Assembly (NCBI RefSeq): GCF_014639435.1
Contig: NZ_BMFZ01000002.1
Coordinates: 434,001-498,000, forward strand
DNA from: Hafnia psychrotolerans
GTDB lineage: Bacteria; Pseudomonadota; Gammaproteobacteria; Enterobacterales; Enterobacteriaceae
Reading direction: 5' to 3'
DNA: 64,000 nucleotides
How positions within the stretch are numbered: position 1 is the first letter of the stretch; every line of letters starts with the position of its first letter. The notes under the pieces are model-generated. The model saw nothing but the letters and a program-made list of their open reading frames with translations, did not search any database and was not told where the DNA came from. The position numbers were made by a program, and so were the translations under genes. Below, piece after piece: positions 9,856 through 21,018 of this stretch.

Positions 9856-9877
9856 GGGGCGGTGTGAAAACCGCCCC
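9856..9877 (-). terminator. Hairpin between rpsA and ihfB
   Basis: GGGGCGGT / ACCGCCCC, 8-bp perfect stem with a 6-base loop, 7 bp past the rpsA stop. No U-run follows in the direction of transcription, so it probably attenuates or stabilises rpsA mRNA and does not fully terminate. Confidence 0.6.
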
Positions 9878-9883
9878 CCGTCA

Positions 9884-11557
9884 TTACTCGCCTTTTGCCG
9901 CTTTGAACGCTTCAGCCATAGCGCTAGAGAAGTTACTTTCGTCTGGTTTGTTGTTCACAACAGCGATTGCTTCTTTCTCATCTGACTCATCCTTAGCACG
10001 GACGGACAGGCTTACTACGCGGTTCTTACGATCAACACCGGTGAATTTAGCTTCAACATCATCACCAACGCTCAGAACCAGAGTTGCGTCTTCAATACGG
10101 TCGCGAGAAGCTTCAGAAGCACGCAGGTAACCTTCTACGCCGCCTGCCAATTCAACTGTAGCACCTTTGGCGTCAACTGCTGTGACTTTACCAGTAACAA
10201 TAGTACCTTTCTTGTTCATAGACAGGTAGTTATTGAATGGATCTTCAGCCAGTTGCTTCACGCCCAGGGAGATACGTTCGCGCTCTGCGTCAACTTGCAG
10301 GACCACAGCTGCGATTTCGTCGCCTTTCTTGTATTCACGAACTGCTTCTTCGCCTGCAACGTTCCAGGAGATGTCAGACAGGTGAACCAGGCCGTCGATG
10401 CCGCCGTCCAGACCAATGAAGATACCGAAGTCAGTAATTGACTTGATTTTACCTTCAACACGGTCGTTCTTGTTGTGGGTTTCTGCAAACAGCTGCCATG
10501 GGTTAGATTTGCATTGTTTCAGGCCCAGGGAGATACGACGACGTTCTTCGTCGATATCCAGAACCATAACTTCAACAACATCGCCAACGTTCACAACTTT
10601 AGATGGGTGGATGTTTTTGTTAGTCCAATCCATTTCAGAAACGTGAACCAGACCTTCAACGCCTTCTTCGATCTCTACGAAGCAGCCGTAATCAGTCAGG
10701 TTGGTAACGCGACCCGTCAGTTTAGTACTTTCTGGGTAACGTTTAGCGATAGCAACCCAAGGATCTTCGCCCAGCTGTTTCAAGCCAAGAGACACACGGG
10801 TACGTTCACGGTCAAATTTCAGAACTTTAACAGTGATTTCGTCGCCAACGTTCACGATTTCGCTTGGATGTTTAACACGTTTCCAGGCCATGTCAGTGAT
10901 GTGCAACAGGCCGTCAACGCCACCCAGATCAACGAATGCACCGTAGTCAGTGAGGTTCTTAACGATACCTTTAACTTCCATGCCTTCTTGCAGGTTTTCC
11001 AGCAGCTGATCGCGCTCTGCGCTGTTCTCAGACTCAATGACTGCACGACGGGAAACAACAACGTTGTTGCGTTTCTGGTCCAGTTTGATGACTTTGAACT
11101 CAAGATCTTTGCCTTCAAGATGCAGCGTGTCGCGAACAGGACGAACGTCTACCAGTGAACCTGGCAGGAACGCACGAATGCCGTTCAGCTCAACAGTGAA
11201 ACCGCCCTTAACTTTACCGTTGATAATACCGGTAACAGTTGCAGCTTCTTCGTAAGCTTTTTCCAGCGTGATCCAAGCTTCATGACGTTTAGCTTTTTCA
11301 CGGGACAGCAGAGTTTCACCGAAGCCGTCTTCCACAGCGTCCAGCGCAACATCAACTTCGTCGCCAACCTGGATTTCCAGTTCGCCCTGGGCGTTTTTGA
11401 ATTGTTCTACCGGGATTGCAGACTCAGATTTCAGACCGGCGTCAACCAGTACGATATCTTTATCGATAGACACAACAACACCACGAACGATGGAACCTGG
11501 ACGGGTTTCGATTGTTTTTAAGGATTCTTCAAAGAGTTCAGCAAAAGATTCTGTCAT
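9884..11557 (-). CDS. rpsA: 30S ribosomal protein S1
   Basis: 557 residues from ATG at 11557 ([20 protein letters not shown]), identical in length to E. coli S1. An in-frame ATG 22 codons upstream is rejected. Six S1 (OB-fold) repeats: the last four carry the GxVxxxTDYGxFV-type signature ([34 protein letters not shown] and so on). Recruits mRNA to the 30S subunit. The leader just before the ATG (AACCTAAAGATTATCAAC) has no Shine-Dalgarno, a known peculiarity of enterobacterial rpsA, which relies on leader hairpins and S1 autoregulation. Confidence 0.99.
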   Translation of the reverse strand: MTESFAELFEESLKTIETRPGSIVRGVVVSIDKDIVLVDAGLKSESAIPVEQFKNAQGELEIQVGDEVDVALDAVEDGFGETLLSREKAKRHEAWITLEKAYEEAATVTGIINGKVKGGFTVELNGIRAFLPGSLVDVRPVRDTLHLEGKDLEFKVIKLDQKRNNVVVSRRAVIESENSAERDQLLENLQEGMEVKGIVKNLTDYGAFVDLGGVDGLLHITDMAWKRVKHPSEIVNVGDEITVKVLKFDRERTRVSLGLKQLGEDPWVAIAKRYPESTKLTGRVTNLTDYGCFVEIEEGVEGLVHVSEMDWTNKNIHPSKVVNVGDVVEVMVLDIDEERRRISLGLKQCKSNPWQLFAETHNKNDRVEGKIKSITDFGIFIGLDGGIDGLVHLSDISWNVAGEEAVREYKKGDEIAAVVLQVDAERERISLGVKQLAEDPFNNYLSMNKKGTIVTGKVTAVDAKGATVELAGGVEGYLRASEASRDRIEDATLVLSVGDDVEAKFTGVDRKNRVVSLSVRAKDESDEKEAIAVVNNKPDESNFSSAMAEAFKAAKGE

Positions 11558-11715
11558 GTTGATAATCTTTAGGTTCTTAAGTTTAACGTCCATCTGGCAT
11601 CCTGCTGGATGGGGTTGTTTCAAATGCCCCGCTACAGATCCTTGCGGCGAGGTTAAAAAAAACTATAGCTAAAACTGGCACTGAATCATTATCCAGCACC
11701 AGATACATAGCTCGA

Positions 11716-12414
11716 TCACCGGGTTTGTTTTTGCGGCAATCCTAGAATTTCAGTGGCATAAGCCAGCGCACGTTGGATAACTTCGTCAATCGACATACTG
11801 GTTGAATCCAGTAATAACGCATCAGAAGCAGCGACCAAAGGCGCTATAGCACGATTGCGGTCACGGTCATCCCGCTCCCTTATCTCGGCTAAAAGACGTT
11901 CAAAGTTAACACTAAAGCCTTTTTCCTGCAACTGTAGCATTCTTCTGTTTGCACGTTCTTCCGAACTGGCATCCAAAAATATTTTTACCTGTGCATCTGG
12001 AAATACGACTGTGCCCATATCGCGCCCATCAGCAATCAATCCTGGTGCTTCACGAAATGCCCGCTGGCGGCGAAGCAAGGCTTCACGAACTCGGGGAAAA
12101 GCAGCAGCCTGAGAAGCGGTATTCCCTACCGTTTCAGTGCGGATTTCATTACTTACATCCTCACCTTCTAAAATCACTTTTAATTGCCCATCCTGAGCGA
12201 CAAAACGAACATCAAGGTGTGCGGCAAGTGGCACCAAAGCATCTTCAGAGACAATTTCAACCTGATGATGTAAAGCAGCCAGTGCTAAAACGCGATAAAT
12301 GGCACCGGAGTCCAGCAAGTGCCATTCAAAGGCCTCAGCCAGCGCCTTACACAGCGTACCTTTACCTGCACCACTTGGCCCATCAACGGTTATCACCGGG
12401 GCTAAAGCCATCAT
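11716..12414 (-). CDS. cmk: Cytidylate kinase
   Basis: 232 residues. Phosphorylates CMP and dCMP with ATP. Walker A GPSGAGKG at residues 12-19; the CMP-binding/lid region includes [16 protein letters not shown] and [14 protein letters not shown]. Start at ATG 12414 has AGGAG six bases upstream; the adjacent ATG at 12411 is the alternative. Upstream of rpsA (158-bp gap) as in E. coli, where some rpsA transcripts read through from cmk. Confidence 0.97.
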   Translation of the reverse strand: MMALAPVITVDGPSGAGKGTLCKALAEAFEWHLLDSGAIYRVLALAALHHQVEIVSEDALVPLAAHLDVRFVAQDGQLKVILEGEDVSNEIRTETVGNTASQAAAFPRVREALLRRQRAFREAPGLIADGRDMGTVVFPDAQVKIFLDASSEERANRRMLQLQEKGFSVNFERLLAEIRERDDRDRNRAIAPLVAASDALLLDSTSMSIDEVIQRALAYATEILGLPQKQTR

Positions 12415-12575
12415 TTATGTCTCCTTTGGTGGGGTAAACCCGCATCATTAACCCGATAAGGCTAATTCAGGAGCAATATTATACGCTGCCTTTATCACAA
12501 CTGTTACCCCATGTTGTCCAGTTGCCGAAAAAAGCAGACTACACCTATAAGATAAGAAGGTTTGCTGTGACGTAC

Positions 12576-12602
12576 AAAAAAACGGGCATCTTTCGATACC
12601 CG
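12576..12602 (-). terminator. Rho-independent terminator of the serC-aroA operon
   Basis: On the minus strand: stem CGGGTA / TGCCCG (one G-T pair), loop TCGAAAGA, then TTTTTTT. It begins 14 bp past the aroA stop. Confidence 0.85.
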
Positions 12603-12615
12603 GTTTAGTTATAGA

Positions 12616-13899
12616 CTATGCCAGCGTAGTTATAGCGGCGAGCCTATCAAAATAATCGGGGAACGTTTTCGCGGTACATTTAGGATCAAGGATCGTCACG
12701 GGGGTATCCGACAATGCCACCAGCGAGAAACACATCGCCATCCGATGATCATTATACGTTCCAATTTCGGCAAAGGTCAGTGATTGCGGCGGTTCAATGC
12801 AAATGTAATCTTCCCCCTCTTCCACCGTCGCACCCACTTTACGCAATTCCGTGGCCATCGCAGTCAAACGGTCGGTCTCTTTGACGCGCCAATTGTAAAT
12901 ATTACGCAGTGTCGTTGACCCTTTGGCAAAGAGTGCCGTGGTGGCGATGGTCATTGCAGCATCGGGAATGTGGTTCATGTCCATATCAATGCCGGTCAGT
13001 TCGCCACGCGTACATTCGATATAATCCTCAGCCCAGCTGATTTTAGCGCCCATCTTTTCCAACACACTGGCAAAATGGATGTCACCTTGCATGCTGTTTT
13101 TGCCAATACCCGTGACGCGTACCGTGCCACCTTTAATGGCGGCTGCGGCCAGGAAATAGGAGGCGGATGAAGCATCGCCTTCAACCAAATAGACGCCCGG
13201 CGAAACATACTGCTGATTACCGGTGATACGGAACTGCTGGTATTGATGATTCTCCACTTCAATACCAAAGGTCTTCATCAGATTCAGGGTAATGTCGATA
13301 TAAGGTTTGGAAACCAGGTCACCCTTTATCTGAATTATGGTGTCATTTTCTGCAAGCGGAGCCATCATTAGGATTGCCGTCAGGAACTGGCTGGAGACGC
13401 TGCCATCAACGGTTACTTCTCCCCCTTTAAACCCACCACGCAGACGTATTGGCGGATAATTTTCCTGCTCAATATATTCAATATCGGCACCACCCTGGCG
13501 CAACGCATCGACCAAATGCCCTATCGGACGTTCTTTCATACGCGGTTCGCCGGTCAGCACGACATCCTGTGAGCCGAGGCAAAGAGCCGCAGCCATCGGG
13601 CGCATAGCGGTGCCGGCATTCCCCAGAAAAAGCTCCAGGGATGCAGATGACTGGAAAGCGCCAGCAAGACCGTCGATATCACAATGCGTACGGTCGGCAG
13701 ACAGACGACAATTGACCCCCAAATGGGTAAGGGCATTCAGCATGTGGCTGACGTCATCGCTGTCCAACAGGTTATTCAGGCGGGTCGTGCCCTGCGCAAA
13801 AGCAGCCAATAAAAGTGCCCGGTTGGAGACACTTTTTGAGCCAGGCAAATTGATAGTGCCGTTAACCAGGGCAACGGGTTGTAATGTCAGGGATTCCAC
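12616..13899 (-). CDS. aroA: EPSP synthase (3-phosphoshikimate 1-carboxyvinyltransferase)
   Basis: 427 residues, standard length. Shikimate pathway: shikimate-3-phosphate plus PEP to EPSP. Substrate loops are all present: [16 protein letters not shown] (about 19-34), [10 protein letters not shown] (about 92-101), [18 protein letters not shown] (about 117-134), and the C-terminal NDHRMAM. The GTAMRP segment has the ancestral Gly-Thr-Ala-Met-Arg-Pro form. Lies 98 bp after serC on the same strand, the conserved mixed-function serC-aroA operon. Confidence 0.98.
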   Translation of the reverse strand: MESLTLQPVALVNGTINLPGSKSVSNRALLLAAFAQGTTRLNNLLDSDDVSHMLNALTHLGVNCRLSADRTHCDIDGLAGAFQSSASLELFLGNAGTAMRPMAAALCLGSQDVVLTGEPRMKERPIGHLVDALRQGGADIEYIEQENYPPIRLRGGFKGGEVTVDGSVSSQFLTAILMMAPLAENDTIIQIKGDLVSKPYIDITLNLMKTFGIEVENHQYQQFRITGNQQYVSPGVYLVEGDASSASYFLAAAAIKGGTVRVTGIGKNSMQGDIHFASVLEKMGAKISWAEDYIECTRGELTGIDMDMNHIPDAAMTIATTALFAKGSTTLRNIYNWRVKETDRLTAMATELRKVGATVEEGEDYICIEPPQSLTFAEIGTYNDHRMAMCFSLVALSDTPVTILDPKCTAKTFPDYFDRLAAITTLA

Positions 13900-13997
13900 G
13901 CTTTCTCCATTTTCTTTTTCTTTTATTTATAATATGACCCCGAATTTCCAGGCGAGGTCATTTTCAAACCCTACTTAGTCAGCCATTCCGGCATGCG

Positions 13998-15083
13998 TTA
14001 ACCGTGGCGTTTTTCGAAGTCAGCCATAAAATCAGTCAATGCTTTAACGCCTTCGATTGGCATTGCATTGTAAATCGAAGCACGCATCCCCCCCACCACA
14101 CGGTGACCTTTAAGCGCATGCAGACCCGCATCAAATGCTTCTTGCACAAAAAGTTTATCCAGAGAGGCATCCGCCATTTGGAAAGGTACATTCATCCACG
14201 AACGGTTAGTTTGAGCCACATCGTTGCGGTAAAAGTCGCTGTGATCAATGGCACCATAAAGCAGCTCTGCTTTCGCCTGATTGCGCTTTTCCATCTCTCT
14301 TAATCCGCCCTGCTCTTTCAACCATTTAAACACCATTCCTGACAAGTACCAGGCAAAGGTAGGCGGTGTGTTGAACATCGAGTCATTTTCAGCCAGTACA
14401 CTGTAATCGAGAATCGAAGGCAGCGCTTTCTGTGCTTTACCCAGTAAATCGTCTCGTACGATAACCAGCGTCAAACCCGCCGGGCCGATATTTTTCTGCG
14501 CACCCGCATAAATCACCCCAAAGCGACTGACATCGACAGGTCGGGATAAAATAGAGGACGAGTAGTCGGCGATGACAACTTTATCGCCAAAATTGGGTTC
14601 TTCATCGATAGCCACGCCATCGATGGTTTCATTTGGACAGTAATGCACATAGGCGGCATCAGCATTCAAGGCCCATTGGTTCATCGGCAGGATACCGCGC
14701 TTGCCATTAACGGTGGTGGTTACATCGATAACATTAGGAGTGCAATATTTTTGGGCTTCTTTGACTGCACTATGTGCCCAATAACCGCCATCGATATAAT
14801 CCGCAGTGGCTTTGTCGCCGAGTAAATTCATCGGTACTGCAGCAAATTGTGCCCGCGCGCCACCGTGACAGAATAAGACTTTATAATTGGAAGGAATGCC
14901 CATCAGCTCGCGGATATCACGTTCGGACTCTTCTGCAACCTGGATAAACTCCTTACTACGGTGGCTAATTTCCATTACCGAGGTACCCAGCCCATGCCAG
15001 TTACACAGTTCTTGTTCAGCACGACGTAACACTTCTGCCGGGATCATTGCCGGACCTGCACTAAAATTATAAACCTGAGTCAT
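13998..15083 (-). CDS. serC: Phosphoserine / phosphohydroxythreonine aminotransferase
   Basis: 361 residues. PLP enzyme of serine and pyridoxal-phosphate biosynthesis. The PLP lysine lies in [13 protein letters not shown] near residue 198; N-terminal [15 protein letters not shown] and [15 protein letters not shown] are family hallmarks. First gene of serC-aroA, divergent from ycaO across about 190 bp that should hold both promoters. Confidence 0.98.
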   Translation of the reverse strand: MTQVYNFSAGPAMIPAEVLRRAEQELCNWHGLGTSVMEISHRSKEFIQVAEESERDIRELMGIPSNYKVLFCHGGARAQFAAVPMNLLGDKATADYIDGGYWAHSAVKEAQKYCTPNVIDVTTTVNGKRGILPMNQWALNADAAYVHYCPNETIDGVAIDEEPNFGDKVVIADYSSSILSRPVDVSRFGVIYAGAQKNIGPAGLTLVIVRDDLLGKAQKALPSILDYSVLAENDSMFNTPPTFAWYLSGMVFKWLKEQGGLREMEKRNQAKAELLYGAIDHSDFYRNDVAQTNRSWMNVPFQMADASLDKLFVQEAFDAGLHALKGHRVVGGMRASIYNAMPIEGVKALTDFMADFEKRHG

Positions 15084-15274
15084 TTCCCCTCACCACTCCG
15101 CTGAGACAACTAATAGAGATAACCAATTTACCGGTTTTATCATTCGAGACAAGCTGTCTGCAACGGTTATTCGTAACGGGAGCATGATCACATTGTGGTC
15201 ACTGCGTTATCGGTTGCCTGCAGCCTAAAATCCCGTATGATTGCGCGTTTTTAGAACGCTCAAAAGTGAACTCA

Positions 15275-17038
15275 ATGACCCAAACCTTTATTGCAGGAAA
15301 AGACGCCGCGCTGGAAGATTCAATTTCCCGTTTCCAAAAAAAACTGACTGACCTCGGTTTCAACATTGAGGAAGCTTCCTGGCTGAATCCGGTTCCTCAT
15401 GTCTGGTCTGTGCATATACGCGATCGCGACTGCCCGCTGTGCTTTACCAACGGCAAAGGCGCCAGCAAAAAAGCGGCGTTAGCTTCTGCATTGGGTGAAT
15501 ATTTTGAGCGTCTGTCGACCAACTATTTCTTCGCCGACTTCTATCTGGGCGAAGAGATTGCTAATGGCGATTTTGTGCATTACCCGAACGAAAAGTGGTT
15601 TCCAATTCCTGCGGACAACACTCTGCCAGCAGGGATTTTGGATGAGCGTCTGCACGATTTTTATGATGCCGATAAAGAGCTGACGGGCAGTGACCTCATC
15701 GACCTACAATCCGGCAACCTCGACCGCGGGATCTGTGCCCTGCCTTTTACACGTCAGTCGGATCGGCACATCGTCTATATTCCGATGAACATTATAGGAA
15801 ATTTATACGTATCTAACGGTATGTCAGCAGGGAATACTGCCAACGAGGCCCGTGTTCAGGGGCTTTCTGAGGTGTTCGAGCGCTATGTAAAAAACCGTAT
15901 TATCGCTGAATCTATCAGCCTGCCAGAAATTCCGGCCGATGTGCTGGCACGTTATCCTGGCGTGGTAGAAGCCATCGCTAAACTGGAGGATGAAGGCTTC
16001 CCTATCCTCTCTTATGACGCTTCACTCGGCGGTCATTACCCGGTCATCTGCGTGGTGTTGTTCAATCCGGCCAATGGCACCTGTTTTGCGTCCTTCGGCG
16101 CACATCCTGATTTCGGCGTAGCGCTGGAGCGTACCGTAACCGAACTGCTGCAGGGCCGAAGTCTGAAGGATCTCGACGTTTTCACAGCACCAACCTTTGA
16201 TGATGAAGAAGTCGCGGAACATGCAAATCTGGAAACCCATTTCATCGATTCCAGCGGTTTGATCTCTTGGGATATGTTCAAAAGTGATGCTGACTATCCG
16301 TTTACCGACTGGAGCTTCAGCGGCACCACGGAGCAAGAGTTTGCCACACTGATGGCTATTTTTGAAAAAGAAGACGCCGAAGTTTACATCGCTGATTATG
16401 AACATCTTGATGTTTACGCTTGCCGCATTATTGTTCCGGGCATGTCTGATATTTATCCTGCAGAAGATTTGCTGCTGGCAAATAACACCATGGGTGCTCA
16501 CTTGCGCGAACAACTGCTGGCATTGCCAGACAGCGATTTACCGAAAGAAGCCTATCTGGAAATGATCACCCAATTAGATGAAGAAGGTCTGGATGACTTT
16601 ACCCGCGTGCGCGAGTTACTGGGTATCGCCAGCGGGAAAGACAATGGCTGGTACACGCTGCGCGTAGGTGAGCTAAAATCTATGCTGGCTCTGGCTGGAG
16701 GTGATATGGATCAGGCATTAATCTGGGCTGAATGGGCGCATGAGTTTAACTCTTCCGTTTACAGCGACGAGCGCAACAATTATTACCGTTGCTTGCAGAC
16801 CTTATTGCAACTCACTCTGGAAGAAGATCGCGCTCCAGCTCAGTACTATGGTGCTTTCGTCAAAATGTACGGTCAGGATGCGGTAGACTCTGCCTCAGCC
16901 GCGATCAGTGGCGAAGAACGTTTCCATAGTCTGTTTACTGTAAACACCGACCTGCGTGCCCTGCCGGCGCATCAGGGATTGCTGGCAGCTTATGAGAAGC
17001 TACAAATCGCTAAACGTCGCCATTGGTTGAAAGCCTGA
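15275..17038 (+). CDS. ycaO: YcaO-domain ribosomal protein S12 methylthiolation accessory protein
   Basis: 587 residues from ATG at 15275 (MTQTFIAGKDAALEDSI), matching the E. coli start; an in-frame GTG at 15266 would add three residues. The YcaO fold binds ATP-Mg and in other clusters activates amide backbones for cyclodehydration. Stand-alone enterobacterial YcaO is linked to beta-methylthiolation of S12 by RimO. Seen: the ATP-binding region with EYFERLSTNYF, VQGLSEVFERYVKNR and AHPDFGVALERTVTELLQG, plus a helical TPR-like C-terminal domain. No RiPP precursor gene lies beside it. Confidence 0.95.
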   Translation: MTQTFIAGKDAALEDSISRFQKKLTDLGFNIEEASWLNPVPHVWSVHIRDRDCPLCFTNGKGASKKAALASALGEYFERLSTNYFFADFYLGEEIANGDFVHYPNEKWFPIPADNTLPAGILDERLHDFYDADKELTGSDLIDLQSGNLDRGICALPFTRQSDRHIVYIPMNIIGNLYVSNGMSAGNTANEARVQGLSEVFERYVKNRIIAESISLPEIPADVLARYPGVVEAIAKLEDEGFPILSYDASLGGHYPVICVVLFNPANGTCFASFGAHPDFGVALERTVTELLQGRSLKDLDVFTAPTFDDEEVAEHANLETHFIDSSGLISWDMFKSDADYPFTDWSFSGTTEQEFATLMAIFEKEDAEVYIADYEHLDVYACRIIVPGMSDIYPAEDLLLANNTMGAHLREQLLALPDSDLPKEAYLEMITQLDEEGLDDFTRVRELLGIASGKDNGWYTLRVGELKSMLALAGGDMDQALIWAEWAHEFNSSVYSDERNNYYRCLQTLLQLTLEEDRAPAQYYGAFVKMYGQDAVDSASAAISGEERFHSLFTVNTDLRALPAHQGLLAAYEKLQIAKRRHWLKA

Positions 17039-17071
17039 CGTCTGGTTTTTAACCCTCGTTGAAATTCCATG

Positions 17072-17101
17072 ACCGGTGGCTTTGGCTACCGGTTTTTTTT
17101 A
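17072..17101 (+). terminator. Rho-independent terminator of ycaO
   Basis: ACCGGTGGC, loop TTTG, GCTACCGGT (one G-T pair), then eight or nine T residues, 33 bp past the ycaO stop. Confidence 0.9.
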
Positions 17102-17495
17102 CGCAGCAGAATGTCAGAGGGAATTTGACTCTCAACAAAAAGTGGCGTGTAATTCTCAACGCCCTGTCATTTGATACCAGAGATTTTAATCGTTCGTATT
17201 TTAGAAAATGTTAAATACCAGTGAAAATATCATGTATTTTCGGATCTAAATAAGTTACAGCACGTCCCGATAATTAACATAAGCCTTATATGTTGCGCGG
17301 GGTCATTAAACTTTAAGTGTAATATTTAAAATATTTTTATTTTATATATTTCAAGTAGATAAAAAATTAATTACCTCTTTAGGGTAAGAACAATCCCCCC
17401 CTAAACCCGCCCCTTATGATCCATGTCAATTCTTACATTATACTGCTTTGCTAGTATCTCGTTGTGCAGTAGATAACCCTTAAGAGAGAGTTACT
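17102..17495 (+). promoter_or_regulatory. Long AT-rich regulatory region upstream of focA
   Basis: 394 bp with no gene. In E. coli the focA-pflB region has several promoters controlled by ArcA, FNR, NarL and IHF. Here it is strongly AT-rich around 17310-17370. Only the proximal FNR-like site (listed separately) is clear enough to assign. Confidence 0.6.
17416..17457 (+). promoter_or_regulatory. Candidate FNR site and -10 box of the focA-pflB proximal promoter
   Basis: ATGATCCATGTCAA at 17416-17429 matches TTGAT-N4-ATCAA with two mismatches and resembles the E. coli focA P6 site as I recall it. TAGTAT at 17452-17457 would place the FNR centre near -41.5 of a start at about 17464, a class II arrangement. 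TATACT at 17439-17444 is an alternative -10. Confidence 0.5.
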
Positions 17496-18353
17496 GTGAA
17501 AGCTGACAACCCCTTCAATTTATTATTACCCGCAGCTACAGCGAAAGTTGCCGAAGATGCCGGTGTTTATAAAGCCACTAAACAGCCGCTGAAGACCTTT
17601 TATTTAGCGATCACTGCCGGCGTCTTTATCTCCATTGCTTTTGTTTTCTATATTACGTCCACCACTGGTACTGCCGCCGTTCCTTTTGGTCTTGCAAAAC
17701 TGGTTGGGGGGATTTGCTTCTCACTCGGCTTGATGTTAGTTGTCGTTTGTGGTGCTGATCTTTTCACCTCAACTGTCCTCATCGTTATTGCCAAGGCAAG
17801 TGGGCGGATAACCTGGGGCCAATTAGCCTGCAACTGGATCAACGTCTACATTGGTAACTTGATTGGCGCACTGTTTTTTGTCGCACTGATTTGGTTTTCT
17901 GGCGAACATATGGTCAACAATGGTTTGTGGGGACTGAATGTCTTACAAACCGCAGATCACAAAATGCATCACACTTTCATTGAAGCTATGTGTCTTGGCA
18001 TTCTGGCTAATCTGATGGTCTGTCTGGCGGTATGGATGAGTTACTCTGGCCGCAGTCTGATGGACAAAATGTTTGCCATGATCCTTCCTGTCGCCATGTT
18101 TGTTGCCAGCGGCTTTGAGCACAGTATAGCCAACATGTTTATGGTTCCACTGGGTATTGTCATCAAGAACTTTGCATCGCCTGAGTTCTGGCATGCCGTT
18201 GGAACCACACCAGCACAGTTCTCAGAATTGAATATCAGTAACTTTATCATCGACAACCTAATCCCCGTCACGATCGGGAACATCATTGGTGGTGGTCTGA
18301 TGGTAGGGTTAACATACTGGGTAATATATCTCCGCGATGAGCAACCTCATTAA
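17496..18353 (+). CDS. focA: Formate channel FocA
   Basis: 285 residues starting at GTG (17496) with AGAGAGAG upstream; E. coli focA also starts MKADNPF. Pentameric formate/nitrite transporter of the inner membrane with six membrane helices. The pore histidine region reads VASGFEHSIANMF (His about 209), and the gating Thr lies in GADLFTSTVL. It moves formate made by PflB in or out of the cell. pflB follows after 75 bp, the conserved focA-pflB operon. Confidence 0.98.
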   Translation: MKADNPFNLLLPAATAKVAEDAGVYKATKQPLKTFYLAITAGVFISIAFVFYITSTTGTAAVPFGLAKLVGGICFSLGLMLVVVCGADLFTSTVLIVIAKASGRITWGQLACNWINVYIGNLIGALFFVALIWFSGEHMVNNGLWGLNVLQTADHKMHHTFIEAMCLGILANLMVCLAVWMSYSGRSLMDKMFAMILPVAMFVASGFEHSIANMFMVPLGIVIKNFASPEFWHAVGTTPAQFSELNISNFIIDNLIPVTIGNIIGGGLMVGLTYWVIYLRDEQPH

Positions 18354-18428
18354 GTTCTGTGGAATGCTTCTCACGACAGGTTTATAAACCGATTTTTAAA
18401 GAAAGCCAAATTAGAAGGTAGGTGCATA

Positions 18429-20711
18429 ATGTCCAAGCTCAATGAAAAATTGACCAACGCATGGCAAGGTTTTAGTGCTGGCGACTGGCAGACTGAAGTT
18501 AACGTTCGTGACTTCATCCAGAAGAACTACACCCCGTATGAAGGTGACGAGTCCTTCCTGGCAGGTGCGACCAAAGCGACGTCCACGCTGTGGGATAAAG
18601 TAATGGAAGGCATCAAACTGGAAAACAGCACCCATGCTCCAGTTGACTTTGATACCGACGTTGCTGCAACTATCACCTCTCATGATGCGGGTTACATCAA
18701 CAAATCTCTTGAAACTATTGTTGGTCTTCAGACTGACGCACCATTGAAACGTGCCCTGATTCCTTTCGGTGGCATCAAAATGGTTGAAGGTTCATGTAAA
18801 GTTTATGGCCGTGAACTGGACCCAGCACTGAAAAAAATCTTCACCGAATACCGTAAAACCCATAACCAGGGCGTATTCGATGTATATACCAAAGACATTC
18901 TGAACTGTCGTAAATCAGGGATTCTGACTGGTCTGCCAGACGCCTATGGTCGCGGCCGTATCATCGGTGACTACCGTCGTATCGCGCTGTACGGTATTGA
19001 TTTCCTGATGGCTGACAAATATAAGCAATTCCTGTCGCTGCAAAATGATCTGGAAAATGGCGTAAACCTGGAAATGACCATCCAACTACGCGAAGAGATC
19101 TCAGAACAATATCGTGCTCTGGGCCAGATTAAAGAAATGGCAGCTAAATATGGCTGTGACATTTCTGCACCAGCTAATACCGCTCAGGAAGCCGTTCAGT
19201 GGACTTACTTCGGCTATCTGGCTGCGGTGAAATCTCAGAACGGTGCTGCAATGTCCTTCGGCCGTGTATCCACCTTCCTTGACGCGTTCATCGAACGTGA
19301 TATCAAAGCGGGCAAACTGACTGAAGAAGCCGCTCAGGAACTGATTGACCATTTGGTTATGAAATTGCGTATGGTCCGTTTCCTACGTACGCCTGAGTAT
19401 GATGAACTGTTCTCTGGTGACCCAATCTGGGCAACTGAATCTCTGGCAGGTATGGGCGTTGATGGCCGTACTCTGGTCACCAAAAACAGCTTCCGCTTCC
19501 TGAATACCTTGTACACCATGGGGCCTTCACCAGAGCCGAACATGACCATCCTGTGGTCAGAAAAACTGCCATTAAACTTCAAAAAGTACGCAGCAAAAGT
19601 GTCTATCGATACTTCATCTGTTCAATATGAAAATGATGATCTGATGCGTCCTGACTTCAACAATGACGACTACGCAATTGCTTGCTGTGTTAGCCCGATG
19701 ATTGTGGGTAAACAAATGCAGTTCTTTGGTGCGCGTGCCAACCTGGCGAAAACCATGTTGTATGCAATCAATGGCGGCGTTGACGAAAAAATGAAAATCC
19801 AGGTTGGCCCTAAAGAAATGCCAATGATGGATACTGTGCTGGACTATGACAAAGTCATGGAACGCATGGATCACTTCATGGACTGGCTGGCTAAACAGTA
19901 CGTCACTGCACTGAACATCATTCACTATATGCACGATAAATACAGCTATGAAGCTGCGTTGATGGCTCTGCATGACCGTGATGTTTATCGCACAATGGCA
20001 TGCGGTATCGCAGGTCTGTCTGTCGCGGCTGACTCCCTGTCTGCTATCAAATATGCGAAAGTGAGCACCATTCGTGACGAAGACGGCTTGGCCGTTGACT
20101 TTAAAATCGAAGGTGAATACCCGCAGTTCGGTAACAACGATTCACGCGTAGATGATATTGCCTGTGACCTGGTAGAACGTTTCATGAAGAAAATTCAGAA
20201 ACTACGTACCTACCGTGGCGCTGTAGCAACTCAGTCTGTTCTTACCATCACCTCTAACGTGGTTTACGGTAAGAAAACAGGTAACACTCCAGACGGCCGT
20301 CGTGCTGGCGCACCATTTGGCCCAGGCGCTAACCCAATGCATGGTCGTGACCAGAAAGGCGCCGTTGCCTCTCTGACTTCCGTTGCTAAACTTCCGTTTG
20401 CTTATGCAAAAGATGGCATCTCTTACACCTTCTCTATCGTGCCTAACGCACTGGGTAAAGATGATGACATTCGTAAAGCTAACCTTGCGGGTCTGATGGA
20501 TGGTTACTTCCATCACGAAGCTAGCATCGAGGGCGGTCAGCACCTGAACGTCAACGTGATGAACCGCGAAATGCTGTTAGACGCGATGGAAAATCCGGAA
20601 AAATATCCGCAACTGACCATCCGTGTTTCTGGGTACGCAGTACGTTTCAACTCGCTGACTAAAGAGCAACAGCAAGACGTTGTCACCCGTACTTTCACCA
20701 AAACCATGTAA
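18429..20711 (+). CDS. pflB: Formate C-acetyltransferase (pyruvate formate-lyase)
   Basis: 760 residues, full length. Glycyl-radical enzyme that cleaves pyruvate with CoA to acetyl-CoA and formate under anaerobiosis. The catalytic Cys pair is in IACCVSP (about 418-419). The glycyl-radical loop RVSGYAVRF lies near the C-terminus (Gly about 735). [19 protein letters not shown] and [16 protein letters not shown] are typical. The radical is installed by PflA, encoded about 300 bp downstream. Confidence 0.99.
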   Translation: MSKLNEKLTNAWQGFSAGDWQTEVNVRDFIQKNYTPYEGDESFLAGATKATSTLWDKVMEGIKLENSTHAPVDFDTDVAATITSHDAGYINKSLETIVGLQTDAPLKRALIPFGGIKMVEGSCKVYGRELDPALKKIFTEYRKTHNQGVFDVYTKDILNCRKSGILTGLPDAYGRGRIIGDYRRIALYGIDFLMADKYKQFLSLQNDLENGVNLEMTIQLREEISEQYRALGQIKEMAAKYGCDISAPANTAQEAVQWTYFGYLAAVKSQNGAAMSFGRVSTFLDAFIERDIKAGKLTEEAAQELIDHLVMKLRMVRFLRTPEYDELFSGDPIWATESLAGMGVDGRTLVTKNSFRFLNTLYTMGPSPEPNMTILWSEKLPLNFKKYAAKVSIDTSSVQYENDDLMRPDFNNDDYAIACCVSPMIVGKQMQFFGARANLAKTMLYAINGGVDEKMKIQVGPKEMPMMDTVLDYDKVMERMDHFMDWLAKQYVTALNIIHYMHDKYSYEAALMALHDRDVYRTMACGIAGLSVAADSLSAIKYAKVSTIRDEDGLAVDFKIEGEYPQFGNNDSRVDDIACDLVERFMKKIQKLRTYRGAVATQSVLTITSNVVYGKKTGNTPDGRRAGAPFGPGANPMHGRDQKGAVASLTSVAKLPFAYAKDGISYTFSIVPNALGKDDDIRKANLAGLMDGYFHHEASIEGGQHLNVNVMNREMLLDAMENPEKYPQLTIRVSGYAVRFNSLTKEQQQDVVTRTFTKTM

Positions 20712-20744
20712 ATACTGTAGCTTGCAGTAAGCAGGTATAAGACT

Positions 20745-20768
20745 AAGGCTCCACACCCGTGGAGCCTT
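20745..20768 (+). terminator. Hairpin after pflB
   Basis: AAGGCTCCA / TGGAGCCTT, 9-bp perfect stem, followed by TATTTC. 33 bp past the pflB stop. The T-run is short, so read-through to pflA is possible. A second hairpin, TGTCTGA-TTTT-TCAGACA, follows at 20797-20814. Confidence 0.7.
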
Positions 20769-20796
20769 TATTTCATCCTCATCAGGGCCCTTGAGT

Positions 20797-20814
20797 TGTC
20801 TGATTTTTCAGACA
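20797..20814. repeat. Second hairpin in the pflB-pflA gap
   Basis: Perfect 7-bp inverted repeat TGTCTGA / TCAGACA with a TTTT loop. Purpose unknown; it may act with the hairpin at 20745 in reducing read-through into pflA. Confidence 0.5.
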
Positions 20815-20880
20815 TCTGCCTTTGTGGGGGTATCGCGAAGCAGTTCTGCAATACTGTGAGAATCAACCTTACTGTTTGTC

Positions 20881-20889
20881 TGTTACTAT
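20881..20889 (+). promoter_or_regulatory. Possible extended -10 promoter for pflA
   Basis: TGT followed by TACTAT (20884-20889) fits an extended -10 element (TGn plus a 4/6 hexamer). No good -35 is visible. It sits about 130 nt before the pflA ATG, in the 307-bp pflB-pflA gap. Confidence 0.3.
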
Positions 20890-21018
20890 AAGCAGGTAAC
20901 CAACCACTGACGGATACCCGAAAGCGATTAAGGTTTTACGTTGAGTTTATTTCTGCCAGGCCAGTCTCTGCGCATTTTAAACTGCAACTTATTGGTCAAT
21001 ATTGGAGAAAAAAACGCA

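Noticed and set aside
10475-11158. Long open frame on the plus strand inside rpsA (227 codons)
   Set aside because: It is antisense to the near-invariant rpsA, has no ribosome-binding site and its composition mirrors rpsA codons.
15275-17038. YcaO as part of a thiazole/oxazole RiPP cluster
   Set aside because: No precursor peptide, dehydrogenase or export gene lies nearby; the neighbours are serC and focA, matching the housekeeping enterobacterial YcaO.
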